DNA of 45,960 nucleotides from Flavobacteriaceae bacterium UBA4439 (GTDB lineage Bacteria; Bacteroidota; Bacteroidia; Flavobacteriales; Flavobacteriaceae): NCBI GenBank assembly GCA_002390455.1, contig DGPN01000030.1, forward strand, positions 1-45,960, in the 5' to 3' direction. Below, piece after piece: positions 35,214 to 44,294 of the stretch; within the stretch, counting starts at the first letter, position 1; each line of letters opens with the position of its first letter. The notes under the pieces are model-generated. The model had not been told where the DNA came from and made no database searches. It was given only the letters and a program-made list of their open reading frames with translations. The position numbers were made by a program, and so were the translations under genes.

Positions 35214-36611
35214 TTAATTATTGAATGTCTCTATATCTCGCTGCTGTTGATGTTTCCAAAAATAATGTTCTGACGGAATACTGGCAGTATTAAATATTTT
35301 TTTGGCTTGATCGAGCAGATGGGGATGGGATTGACTGAGGTCGAAAGTTTCTCCAGGGTCTCGATAGAGGTCATAGACTTCGATGGGGCCATGATTGCCT
35401 TGGTGTAAATTGTTTTGAATGGCTTTCCATTTTCCAAAACGGGTGGCACGCCAACCTTTTTTCTCATAAAACTCCCAATAGAGAGGTGCTCTTTCAAAGC
35501 TTTGTTGGTTTCCGTGTAAAATTCCAGCGATGCTGTTTCCGTCAAAAGTTTTGTCCATCGGTTCTCCGATCAAGTCCAAGACTGTAGGGAAGAAATCCGC
35601 AAAGTATCCCACTTGATTGCTTCTGGTTCCCGGCTTGATTTTTTGGGGGTGGTAAACGATAAAAGGGATTCTGATTCCCCCTTCATAAGGATCGCGTTTC
35701 ATGCCTCTAAAAACTCCATTGCTATTGAACATTTCCCAGTCGCCAGAAATTTCAGCGGGACCGTTGTCGGAGGTAAAAAAGATATAAGTGTTGTCGGCAA
35801 TTCCCAAAGATTCAAGTCGCTGTACAATTCTCCCTACGGTTTCGTCCAAACGGGTGACCATGGCAGCGTATATTTTTTGTTTTTCAGTCCAAGCTTTTTT
35901 ATGGGTGTAAATACCCTTGTCGGGAATTTCGTATCGGCTGTGAGGAATACAAACCGGCAAATAGAGAAAAAAGGGCTTTTGATGGTTCCTGTCTAGAAAG
36001 TTGATGGCCTTATCAGCAAACAAATTGTGGGTGTATTGTTGCGTTTGCTCCTTTTCATTTCCGTAAAGCATTATTTTTTGGGTGTTTTCCCAAAGGTATT
36101 CTGGAAAGTAGTGGTGTGCTCTTCTTTGGTTGTAAAAGCCATAGAAGTAGTCAAAGCCTTTTTTATTGGGTTCACCAGTGGTGTTGGGTTCTCCCAATCC
36201 CCATTTTCCGATCATACCCGTTCGGTAACCCTTGTCTTGTAATACCTCTGCTATGGTTAAATCTTCCTTTTTGATGGGTACTCTACCGGCATTGCCTGCC
36301 AATCCGATGACTCCTCCTTTACCAAAATTTCCACGAACACGGGTATGCCCCGTATGCAGTCCTGTCATAAGTACAGAACGGGCGGGGGCACAAACCGCAG
36401 CCCCGGAATAGTAATCACTGAATTGCATCCCCTTGGCACTCAAACGGTCTATATTGGGGGTTTGGATCAATTGCTGTCCATAGGCACCTACTTCCCCATA
36501 ACCCAAATCATCGGCCATGATAAAAATGATGTTGGGTTTTTCCTGAGCAATAATGGATTGAAAAAAAAAGCAAAATGTAATCAGCCGGATAAAGTGGGTC
36601 ATAAATATCAT
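35214..36611 (-). CDS. S1 sulfatase (S1_16-like)
   Basis: The frame opens at 36767, but 36611 (MIFMTHF) or 36602 (MTHF) fits better: the leader RLITFCFFFQSIIAQ is then N-terminal and the overlap with the previous gene vanishes (25 nt gap). About 465 residues. Metal motif IMADDLGYGEVGAYG, formylglycine motif CAPAR with Cys74 (the third motif residue is Pro, the fourth Ala), then LMTGLHTGHTRVRGN, which I associate with S1_16. Second metal site FFTSDNGPAEISG. It would act on a sulfated residue in the periplasm. Confidence 0.92.
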   Translation of the reverse strand: MIFMTHFIRLITFCFFFQSIIAQEKPNIIFIMADDLGYGEVGAYGQQLIQTPNIDRLSAKGMQFSDYYSGAAVCAPARSVLMTGLHTGHTRVRGNFGKGGVIGLAGNAGRVPIKKEDLTIAEVLQDKGYRTGMIGKWGLGEPNTTGEPNKKGFDYFYGFYNQRRAHHYFPEYLWENTQKIMLYGNEKEQTQQYTHNLFADKAINFLDRNHQKPFFLYLPVCIPHSRYEIPDKGIYTHKKAWTEKQKIYAAMVTRLDETVGRIVQRLESLGIADNTYIFFTSDNGPAEISGDWEMFNSNGVFRGMKRDPYEGGIRIPFIVYHPQKIKPGTRSNQVGYFADFFPTVLDLIGEPMDKTFDGNSIAGILHGNQQSFERAPLYWEFYEKKGWRATRFGKWKAIQNNLHQGNHGPIEVYDLYRDPGETFDLSQSHPHLLDQAKKIFNTASIPSEHYFWKHQQQRDIETFNN

Positions 36612-36636
36612 TTTTCTTTTAAATATAATCAGTGAG

Positions 36637-38298
36637 TTAGAGGACATCGATTGTGAACTTCTTTTGTTGTGGTTTATTTTCTTCAATATACCCCAAAATT
36701 TTCTTAACCAAACCTGGAACTTCTGCAGCGATGTCTTCGTCATTTCTCCCTTCCAAAATTTGATCAAAAACTTGGATATCGCCTTTTTTAGGAACTAAAA
36801 TTTTATAGTCTTTATAACGGATAAAATAGTTCCAACGGCTTTCCTCGGGAATGTATTTTTTTAGCTGATTGATCAGTTGAGTCTTTTGGGGTTGTTGGGC
36901 TAAATTGAAAAATTGATTGGGATCATTAACCATGTCATACAGTTCATCACTCCCATCAAAATAGGAGATCAGTTGCCAATGTGGGGTTGAGATGGTGTGA
37001 GAACCAATGGAAAAAGTTGTAAGGGTAGCCTCTTCCCAATTTTCTGCTTCTTGTTTAAGGATTGGCATTAAACTCCTTCCCTCCCATTTAGGGCTTTTTG
37101 GAATTCCTGCAATATCGGCCATAGTGGGAGCCAAGTCCAATAGATTAACCATATTTTTAACTTGTTCCGATTTTTTGAATTGTTTTTGTCCCATTGGGGG
37201 TACAATTAAAAAAGGAACTCGGGTGCTTCTATACCAACCAGTAGCTTTACCCCAATGCGATTTTTCACCGAGATGCCAACCATGGTCTGACCACAACACA
37301 ATCCAAGTATTATCTATTAAGCGGTGTTGTTCTAATGCCTTTATCAAATCTCCAATCAATTCGTCAACAAATGAAACGGATGCGAGATAGGATGAAACTG
37401 CATTCTCCCACTGCCCATATTTAACTACTGTTTGGTGTCGCCCCGAGGTTCTAGGATACAACGCCAATTGCTTGGCCCTATGGGGTAAATCTATCAAATC
37501 ATTTTCAGGAACATCTGGCAGACTGGCTTTATCTAAAGGATACAAATCGTGGAATCGCTTGGGGTTAAAAAGGGGCTGATGGGGTCGTTCGAATCCAAGG
37601 GCCAATAAAAAGGGTTCCTTTTTGATATCATCCAGTTGATCAATGGCCCAATCGACACTTTGACGATCTGAAAACAAACTGTCGGGAAGGTCTACAGGCC
37701 CCCAATCGAAGGTATGGGATTTGTTCCAATATCGATCTGCAGGCATACCGTTTAGGGGTAATTTAAAGGTTTTACCTCCTTTGGTGACAAGGTGGTAGGG
37801 GTCTTGTTTACTGTTTTGAAGTTCCGAAGATGTAAAAGGTGCAGCAGAACCACTTTTCCCACCGTACAAATCAAATGCGGTTTTTGGGACATTGGATGCT
37901 CCTCCGTGAAATAATTTTCCAATACCATAGACTTGGTATCCGTTATTTCTAAAGTGCTCGGGTAAAGTTACCACCTTCGGCAAATCCCTACTGAATTTAA
38001 TATTATTATCATAAATACCAGAGGTTACTGGACTTAAGCCACTCAAAACGGCGGTCCTTGAAGGACCGCAAACGGGAGCAGGACAATGTGCATTGGTAAA
38101 AGAATAGCCTTTTGAAGCCAATTGATCCATATGGGGGGTAATGGCTTGTTCATGTCCCAAAAAACCCACCCAATCATTGAGGTCGTCAATAGAAATAAAT
38201 ACGATATTGGGAGGTATTTCCGCCTTTTGAGCAGGGGTATTGCAGGAAATGATTTCCAGTGCTAAAAGTGAAAAGAATAAAATTGGACTTACTTTCAC
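36637..38298 (-). CDS. S1 sulfatase, iduronate-2-sulfatase-like (S1_7-like)
   Basis: Start chosen at GTG 38298, one base after the previous stop and behind an AGAGG element, giving a lipoprotein leader MKVSPILFFSLLALEIISC (Cys19) and 553 residues; the longer TTG frame from 38322 is less likely. Motifs: ISIDDLNDWVGFL, AHCPAPVCGPSR (Cys77), SGIYDNN, LGFERPHQPLFNPKRFHDLYP and VLWSDHGWHLGEK. It has a longer C-terminus than the sulfatase at 27964 (RYKDYKILVPKKGDIQVFDQ). Paralogous to that gene, so two related but distinct sulfatases work on the glycan. Confidence 0.92.
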   Translation of the reverse strand: MKVSPILFFSLLALEIISCNTPAQKAEIPPNIVFISIDDLNDWVGFLGHEQAITPHMDQLASKGYSFTNAHCPAPVCGPSRTAVLSGLSPVTSGIYDNNIKFSRDLPKVVTLPEHFRNNGYQVYGIGKLFHGGASNVPKTAFDLYGGKSGSAAPFTSSELQNSKQDPYHLVTKGGKTFKLPLNGMPADRYWNKSHTFDWGPVDLPDSLFSDRQSVDWAIDQLDDIKKEPFLLALGFERPHQPLFNPKRFHDLYPLDKASLPDVPENDLIDLPHRAKQLALYPRTSGRHQTVVKYGQWENAVSSYLASVSFVDELIGDLIKALEQHRLIDNTWIVLWSDHGWHLGEKSHWGKATGWYRSTRVPFLIVPPMGQKQFKKSEQVKNMVNLLDLAPTMADIAGIPKSPKWEGRSLMPILKQEAENWEEATLTTFSIGSHTISTPHWQLISYFDGSDELYDMVNDPNQFFNLAQQPQKTQLINQLKKYIPEESRWNYFIRYKDYKILVPKKGDIQVFDQILEGRNDEDIAAEVPGLVKKILGYIEENKPQQKKFTIDVL

Positions 38299-38299
38299 A

Positions 38300-39652
38300 C
38301 TAATTTTTTTTACCTCTAACAAAGGAGTTTTCTGGGAGTGAAGGAAAGCTAACCAGTTCCGAAGCCAATTTTGCTTTTGCTATTTTTTCAGACTCATTCA
38401 AGTCCTCATCATTGAGAGGTTGGGTCTCTAGGATGTCATTTTTCATGTCGAAAAAGCGTCCGTCTTTGTAGAGTTTGTATCTGTCGCTCTGCGAAAAAAC
38501 GTTTCTATATTGGGTTACACTAGGTGACCACATGGGATCATAATAGGTGGTCACGATTTCTCGATCGAGGGTTTGTTTACCGCTGAGGACCTCCATCATG
38601 CTGAGTCCATCGGTTTCATGGGATACCCCCAAAATATCTGAAAAGGTTGCGTAGAAATCACTGAAGTTAATCAAACCTTCATAGGTTTTTGGATTTTTAA
38701 TCTGCTTGGGCCAATGGGCGACCATAGGAACGTGATTACCATGGGTAATGGTATTTCCTTTGGCACCTCTGATTGGGCCCTCTCTGGTTTGAGAAACCAA
38801 GGTGTTTTTGGTGCCGTTGTCTCCTACAAACATAATTAGGGTGTTGTCGGCTATCCCCTCTTCTTTGAGGGTATTAACGATTTTACCAATGATCTTGTCC
38901 ATATAAGTAACCATATCGGCAAAAAAACGATTGTCTTGTTTGGATCGGATCTCTGGTGATTGCCATTCCGGAGAATCGGGAGTCGGAACAAATGGACTGT
39001 GAACCAACAACATTGGGTAATAGAGAAAAAATGCTTGGTCTTTATTTCTTTTGATGAAATCAACCGCGTAATCGGAAACAATATCTGGGCCATAAGCATT
39101 TTCATCTTTGGGTAACGCTTTTCCATTTTGCTCGATCAAGGGGTTGGCAAAACGCTCTCCAAATGATTTGACTTTGGTCAACTGCCATAAGCTGTATTCA
39201 TCAAAACCAAAATGGTAGGGTCTGGTGTTGTCATCGAATCCTTCCAGTTGATGTTCGATACCATTGAGTTGCCATTTTCCCACGATGGCAGTTTTATAGC
39301 CATTTTCCTGAAATAGGTTTCCGAATGTTTTTTCTTTTGGGTTGAGGTAGGTAAAATAATCATAGTTTCTGTAGTTAAACTTACCCGTCATAATTTTAAC
39401 TCTCGAAGGAGTGCATAAGGGTTGGGAAATGGCTTTGGTAAAATTGACGCCATTCCGAGCCAAGGAATCCAAAACTGGAGTTTTGTAGGATGTACTTCCA
39501 TTGACGCTCAAACACTCGAAACCGATATCATCTGCCATGATCAAAATAACGTTGGGTTTCGTTGCGATATTTTGTTTTTGCCCTTTACAATTGATGAAAA
39601 TGGATGAAATCGCAAGCATGCTAAAAACAATCGTATTCTTAAAATTTCCCAT
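38300..39652 (-). CDS. S1 sulfatase
   Basis: 450 residues with a lipoprotein-like leader (SSIFINC, Cys22). Metal motif IMADDIGFECLSVNG, formylglycine motif CTPSR with Cys80, followed by VKIMTGKFNYRNYDYFTYLN and AIVGKWQLNG, where the usual KWHLG histidine is Gln. The second metal site is MFVGDNGTKN, with GDNG in place of SDNG. These departures mark a distinct subfamily. Start overlaps the Gfo/Idh/MocA stop by 14 nt. Confidence 0.9.
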   Translation of the reverse strand: MGNFKNTIVFSMLAISSIFINCKGQKQNIATKPNVILIMADDIGFECLSVNGSTSYKTPVLDSLARNGVNFTKAISQPLCTPSRVKIMTGKFNYRNYDYFTYLNPKEKTFGNLFQENGYKTAIVGKWQLNGIEHQLEGFDDNTRPYHFGFDEYSLWQLTKVKSFGERFANPLIEQNGKALPKDENAYGPDIVSDYAVDFIKRNKDQAFFLYYPMLLVHSPFVPTPDSPEWQSPEIRSKQDNRFFADMVTYMDKIIGKIVNTLKEEGIADNTLIMFVGDNGTKNTLVSQTREGPIRGAKGNTITHGNHVPMVAHWPKQIKNPKTYEGLINFSDFYATFSDILGVSHETDGLSMMEVLSGKQTLDREIVTTYYDPMWSPSVTQYRNVFSQSDRYKLYKDGRFFDMKNDILETQPLNDEDLNESEKIAKAKLASELVSFPSLPENSFVRGKKN

Positions 39653-40682
39653 CTGTATTTTTTAAATTAAGTGAGACTTTATTTCCTTTAGATTTGTATA
39701 TCGCATTGATCAATTCCACAGATTTTTTAGCTTGATCTATATTGACCGTTGGAGCACGATGATGTTGAACCGCGTCCATAAAATCTTCAATGGCGGCAAT
39801 GTGAAATTGATCGCTAATGGCCATCGGATCGGAAGCTCCAGAACCTGGATCGTCAACTTTTGCATATAAGGCTTGTTGGATACTTTCAACAGTGGAAGAA
39901 ATAATTTTGCCACCACTAAAAACAATATTGCCCAAAGTACCGTAGATAGAGATCGACTCGGGTTCTCCTGGAAAAAGAGCAGTCCCGGCTGAGAGTGTCC
40001 CCAAGGCACCACTTTTAAATTTTAGGGCGGCTACGGCCACATCTTCCCCTTCAATTTGGTGATGTAGGGTATCCATAAACCCGCTGAGTTGATCAACCTC
40101 GCCCATGAGATCGAGTGTGAGATCGATGGTGTGAATGCCTTGATTGATTAAGGCCGCTCCACCGTCCATGGACAAAGTTCCCCGCCACGAATCCTCATAA
40201 TAACTTGGAGGGCGGTACCAGTTAATGCTGGTTTGGCATAACAAAATCTTACCCAGGCTTCCCGATATCACATAATTTTTGAGTTTTTTGTATTCTGGAT
40301 TTTCGCGGTTTTGAAAAACACATCCCAATTGAATTCCAGAAGACTTTACCCGATCGGCAATTTCATCTATTTTTTTGACTGATGTTTCTAGTGGTTTTTC
40401 ACACAAAACGTTTTTTCCAGCATTTGCTATTTTGCTGATCGTAGGGCCGTGCAAACCACTTTCATTACAAACACAAACAATATCTATTTCGGATTGGGAC
40501 AGTAGTTTTTCTATTTCCCAAAAAACAGGAGCATTGAAATCTTTTGCCACTTGACGGGCTCTGGATTCGGTTTTACTCAATACGCCCAATAGTTTGGCAT
40601 TGGGAATTTTGTCTATACAATGAGCGTGAAATTTGGCAATATTGCCTGTTCCAATTACTCCAAAGCCAAACTTTTTATCCAC
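39639..40682 (-). CDS. Gfo/Idh/MocA-family oxidoreductase, cytoplasmic
   Basis: 347 residues without a signal peptide; start is GTG at 40682. Rossmann motif GVIGTGNIAKFHAH (about 8-21) and the cofactor/substrate motif NVLCEKPLE. The C-terminal domain spans about 125-340 with GGAALINQGIHTIDLTLDLMG, where the His is the usual catalytic position. It probably oxidises or reduces a sugar or sugar acid released from the glycan; substrate unknown. It is one of few cytoplasmic genes in unit A, between the GH92-like enzyme and a sulfatase. Confidence 0.88.
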   Translation of the reverse strand: MDKKFGFGVIGTGNIAKFHAHCIDKIPNAKLLGVLSKTESRARQVAKDFNAPVFWEIEKLLSQSEIDIVCVCNESGLHGPTISKIANAGKNVLCEKPLETSVKKIDEIADRVKSSGIQLGCVFQNRENPEYKKLKNYVISGSLGKILLCQTSINWYRPPSYYEDSWRGTLSMDGGAALINQGIHTIDLTLDLMGEVDQLSGFMDTLHHQIEGEDVAVAALKFKSGALGTLSAGTALFPGEPESISIYGTLGNIVFSGGKIISSTVESIQQALYAKVDDPGSGASDPMAISDQFHIAAIEDFMDAVQHHRAPTVNIDQAKKSVELINAIYKSKGNKVSLNLKNTDGKF

Positions 40683-40687
40683 TAATA

Positions 40688-43066
40688 CTATTTTTGATCA
40701 GACATACTGGTCGGAAGTAATTCTTCGGCGGTAGCCCAAGTGTAATTAGGCTCCTCACCCAAAACAAACTCCAAGGTTCCACCCTTTACCAAGTCCTTGT
40801 GATGAAACCATGATTGATTAAGGGGTTTTTCATTCAGTTTTACACTTTGAATGTACTTGTTTTTAGCACTGTTTCCTATGGTTTTGATGGTAAAAGTTTT
40901 GCCAGAGTAATAATCTTGATCCAGATGCAAAGTTATTTGGTCAAACACTGGACTTGAAAGGTCATAGGCAGGGTTAATGTCTGCTCCTCCTTTCATTTCA
41001 AAGAGTCCAATTTTCATCAATACAGACAGTGCCCCCATCAAACCTTGATCTTCATCACCGCTATAACCGTGTTGTGGGTCATTGTCGCTGTAAACATCTT
41101 CGATCACATCTCTTACCCACTTTTGGGTGAGCCAAGGTTGACCCAAATAATTAAAAATATATCCGGTTTGCATGGAGGGTTGATTTCCATAGTTGATAAA
41201 TGCTCTCCTGCGATAACTGGATACATAATTATCTCCACGGAGGTTATGGGTAACAAAACCATGCTGTTGAGCGATTAAAAAAGATTGATTTAATCGTTTG
41301 GCAGCAGTTTCCCTACCCCCCATAAGATGAGCCAATCCTGCCAAGTCGTGCGGTACAAACCAAGTGGCTGCCGCCGCAGTGGCTTCAACAAAACCCGACC
41401 CTAAAGGATGCTTATAATCACTTTCATAAACCAAAGGATCAAATGGCTCAACCCAATTACCATCCAATGTTCTTCCCCGCATCCATCCGCTGGAGGGATC
41501 ATAGATATTTCGGTAGTTGGCAGCTCTTTTTTCTAGCATTTTATAATCGTTGGTTTTGTTGAGTGCCTTGGCCAACTGTGCCAAAGTCCAATCTTGATAG
41601 GCGTATTCCATGGTTACCCCAGGTCCGCATTGATGATATCCGTATTTCTTTTCATACATTGGAAAAGGAACATATCCCCTGTCAATATAGTATTCTAAAC
41701 CTCCCCCTTTGTTGGTGTTGTGTTCATAACCGACCTTACTCATGATCCCGCCAGGCAATGCGTTTTTGAGCATCCCTTCATAGGCTTTGTCAATATTAAA
41801 ACCTCTAATGCCTTTCATATAGGCACTGACAATGAAAGGAGTCGTTGAGGCCCCTGTCATTACATAGGTGTAATTCCCCCCCGATGGGCCTCTGGGAATC
41901 AATCCCCCATCGTCATACATCAACAACATAGAGTTGACGAACTCTTCAGAAATCCTGGGATAGACAAGATGCCAAAGGGTGTTTAGGGTCCATTGTGCAC
42001 CCCAAAACGAGTCAGAGTTGTAATGATTGAACTTGGGTTTTCCGTTATTGTCTAAAGGAATTTGTCCGATACGTTGCTTTTCCCCGGTCATGTCGCTGTA
42101 TTTGCCATTGACATCGCTGATGATTCTGCGACCTTGTAGGGCGTGCCACAGATCGGTATAAAATCGGATTTGCTGATCTTTGGTGTTTCCTTTGATTTCA
42201 ATTCTGCCCAGGTAGTCATTCCATTGGGTTTTGGAATCTTGAATCACAGCGTCGAAATCCCAGTGGTTTAACTCCTTTTGAAGATTGAGTTCGGCTTGTT
42301 CCATACTGACATAAGAAATCGCAACTTTCATCATGATCTGCTCCCCTTCTTTGGTTTTAAAAACGGGATAAACCCCTCCGTTTTCACCTTTGAATTCTTT
42401 TGTCTTACCCAATAATTTTTCATTCTGAAAAGCGTATAGATCATCAAAAGGTCGATCAAAATGAAGACTGAAAAAGACTTTGGTGTCTTTGGGTCTCCTG
42501 ACGGTTTTTTCCATCACAGCAAAACCTTGAAGTTGTTTATTGGATACTTTTTTTACATATCCGCTTCTGGTACCACTGGGTCCCAATTGGGCTGAAAGAT
42601 CGAGAATAAGGGCACTTTGATCAGATTTAGGAAAAGTGTAACGGTGAAAACCTACGCGTACTGTGGAGGTCAATTCGGCCTTGATGTTGTAATCGTCCAA
42701 AACAACTGAATGGTAACCCGCCTCTACCGTTTCTCTGTCGTGAGAATATGCAGATCCATAGGCCTTAGGACCTAAATGGGCTTTGATTTTACCGGTAGTG
42801 GGCATTACGGGTATGCCAGACAGTTGCCAAGCGTGAATGTGACTGAAGAAGTTAATGGTTTTTTGATTGTATCGATATCCCGATTCCCAAGCCCCAGCAG
42901 TTCCCATGTCAGGACTTAAATTTACCATTCCAAAAGGGCGGGTGGCGGAGGAAAAAAAGAACCATCTGGAGTTGGCCGAATCAACCAAAGGATTGACCAA
43001 GTCAACCGGACGTTGACCGTAAACCAAAGTTCCCATTAACAGGATAAAGAGTTGAAATTTTTTCAT
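40688..43066 (-). CDS. Divergent GH92-like glycoside hydrolase
   Basis: 792 residues with a Sec signal (1-17). GH92 features span the protein: VNPLVDS..SRWFFFSSATRPFGMVNLSPDM and FFSHIHAWQLSGIPVMPTTG in the N-terminal beta-sandwich, and an (alpha/alpha)6 barrel with DSFWGAQWTLNTLWHLVYP, MLLMYDDGGLIP and TMEYAYQDWTLAQLAKAL. The likely acid Glu561 (FVEATAAAATWFVPHD) and acidic GDEDQG (670-675) are kept, but the substrate segment GNQPSM (627-632) departs from the GNEPSH I recall for alpha-mannosidases. So an exo-glycosidase other than a standard mannosidase is possible. It lies 1 nt after the enolase-superfamily gene. Confidence 0.85.
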   Translation of the reverse strand: MKKFQLFILLMGTLVYGQRPVDLVNPLVDSANSRWFFFSSATRPFGMVNLSPDMGTAGAWESGYRYNQKTINFFSHIHAWQLSGIPVMPTTGKIKAHLGPKAYGSAYSHDRETVEAGYHSVVLDDYNIKAELTSTVRVGFHRYTFPKSDQSALILDLSAQLGPSGTRSGYVKKVSNKQLQGFAVMEKTVRRPKDTKVFFSLHFDRPFDDLYAFQNEKLLGKTKEFKGENGGVYPVFKTKEGEQIMMKVAISYVSMEQAELNLQKELNHWDFDAVIQDSKTQWNDYLGRIEIKGNTKDQQIRFYTDLWHALQGRRIISDVNGKYSDMTGEKQRIGQIPLDNNGKPKFNHYNSDSFWGAQWTLNTLWHLVYPRISEEFVNSMLLMYDDGGLIPRGPSGGNYTYVMTGASTTPFIVSAYMKGIRGFNIDKAYEGMLKNALPGGIMSKVGYEHNTNKGGGLEYYIDRGYVPFPMYEKKYGYHQCGPGVTMEYAYQDWTLAQLAKALNKTNDYKMLEKRAANYRNIYDPSSGWMRGRTLDGNWVEPFDPLVYESDYKHPLGSGFVEATAAAATWFVPHDLAGLAHLMGGRETAAKRLNQSFLIAQQHGFVTHNLRGDNYVSSYRRRAFINYGNQPSMQTGYIFNYLGQPWLTQKWVRDVIEDVYSDNDPQHGYSGDEDQGLMGALSVLMKIGLFEMKGGADINPAYDLSSPVFDQITLHLDQDYYSGKTFTIKTIGNSAKNKYIQSVKLNEKPLNQSWFHHKDLVKGGTLEFVLGEEPNYTWATAEELLPTSMSDQK

Positions 43067-43067
43067 T

Positions 43068-44285
43068 TTAAATATTTAAATATGCGTTAGCAAGTGAAAT
43101 TAGTTTTTGTTCGTCGACCTTTAATCCAAAGCCGGGTTTAAAATCAGCGGCTACTTTGCCGTCCTTATTGAGGTGGGTGGCTTTTTCTAAAATACAATTT
43201 AAAAAAGCGTCTTGTTCTTGAGGTTTTTCCATGGCTTCTACCCAAGAAGCTTGGTTGCCAATGGCTATTTGTTGCCAAAATGAACAAGCAGCTCCAATCA
43301 GACTGGAATCACCGATCATAATCCCTTTATTGGAGGCTCTAATCACCTTAGAAATATCGTTGATCTCCGCAAAGGTTCCCATACAGTTGGGATGGAGATT
43401 AAAGTAATCACCCATACGTTCATCGAAATATTCGATGCTTTTTGCGGCAGGTCGCATGATGTGGTCGGGAACAATAGATAGTTTTCCCACATTTGCCTGT
43501 AAATAAATCAATTCCTCTTTGTTGAGGCTGGAGGGATCCTCTACTCCATCCATTCCGGCTTCATGGAGTGCGATCATGATTTTAGACAGTTCCTTTAGGT
43601 CTTTGATGTACTTATAGCCTCGGTTAGGGTCGCCCAGTATGAAAGCATCTGGCCCTAAGAATTTTCGCAGTGCACTGATATTCTTTTTGTCCTGTTCAAA
43701 ATCTCCAAACATTTTGATTTTAACATAGCGATGCATGTTTTGATCAATAGCAATCTGTGCTTGTTTGACCACCATTTCTTCCTCCTTTTCCAAAATACAG
43801 AAAATTGCAGGAACGGGATCTTGTCCCTCTAAACCCCAAATTTTTACGGTAGGTTTGTTTTCAATCTTTCCCATAAGGTCGTAAAGGGTCATCAATAAAC
43901 CTTCTGTGATGATGGGTCTCCAATGGCCAGAAAGAAATTGATTTCTGACTTCTTCAATGGCTTGACCCAACGTCATTCCTTTTAGTTTTTTAAAGGCCTT
44001 AGACCATTCGGCTAAATCAAAGTCTGGTTGATTGCTGGCAACTTTGGTCTCTCCCCATCCAATGTGATTGGCCCCTTTGATGTTGAACATGACGTGCTGA
44101 CGGTTTTTCCACACACCAAAGCTGAAATTTCGCTCCTTGGTCACATTGATTAAAAATAAATTGATTTCATCAATCTTTACCTCCATTACTGATGTTGGGG
44201 AAGAATAACTGAAAATACTGGGAGCAAGAAGTATCGGTAATGCTCCGCCAGATTGCTGAATAAATTTTCTTCTAGAATGATTCAT
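43068..44285 (-). CDS. Exported enolase-superfamily (mandelate racemase/MLE type) enzyme
   Basis: 405 residues. The leader NHSRRKFIQQSGGALPILL is a twin-arginine-type signal, implying export in folded form. The body shows enolase-superfamily active-site elements in order: KIK (Lys189, Lys191), GDPNRG with Asp219, VEDP with Glu249 and VPDH with Asp274. The catalytic lysines and three metal-binding acids are therefore present. Family members racemise or dehydrate acid sugars. The C-terminal His/Glu elements are not obvious (LHPNCMG and IGDSSLIG). A periplasmic dehydratase or epimerase on a uronic or aldonic acid is inference. Confidence 0.85.
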   Translation of the reverse strand: MNHSRRKFIQQSGGALPILLAPSIFSYSSPTSVMEVKIDEINLFLINVTKERNFSFGVWKNRQHVMFNIKGANHIGWGETKVASNQPDFDLAEWSKAFKKLKGMTLGQAIEEVRNQFLSGHWRPIITEGLLMTLYDLMGKIENKPTVKIWGLEGQDPVPAIFCILEKEEEMVVKQAQIAIDQNMHRYVKIKMFGDFEQDKKNISALRKFLGPDAFILGDPNRGYKYIKDLKELSKIMIALHEAGMDGVEDPSSLNKEELIYLQANVGKLSIVPDHIMRPAAKSIEYFDERMGDYFNLHPNCMGTFAEINDISKVIRASNKGIMIGDSSLIGAACSFWQQIAIGNQASWVEAMEKPQEQDAFLNCILEKATHLNKDGKVAADFKPGFGLKVDEQKLISLANAYLNI

Positions 44286-44294
44286 AAGTACAAT

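Noticed and set aside
36612..36767. 52-residue N-terminal extension of the sulfatase at 35214
   Set aside because: It would overlap the preceding gene by 131 nt and push the signal peptide inward; the ATG at 36611 resolves both.
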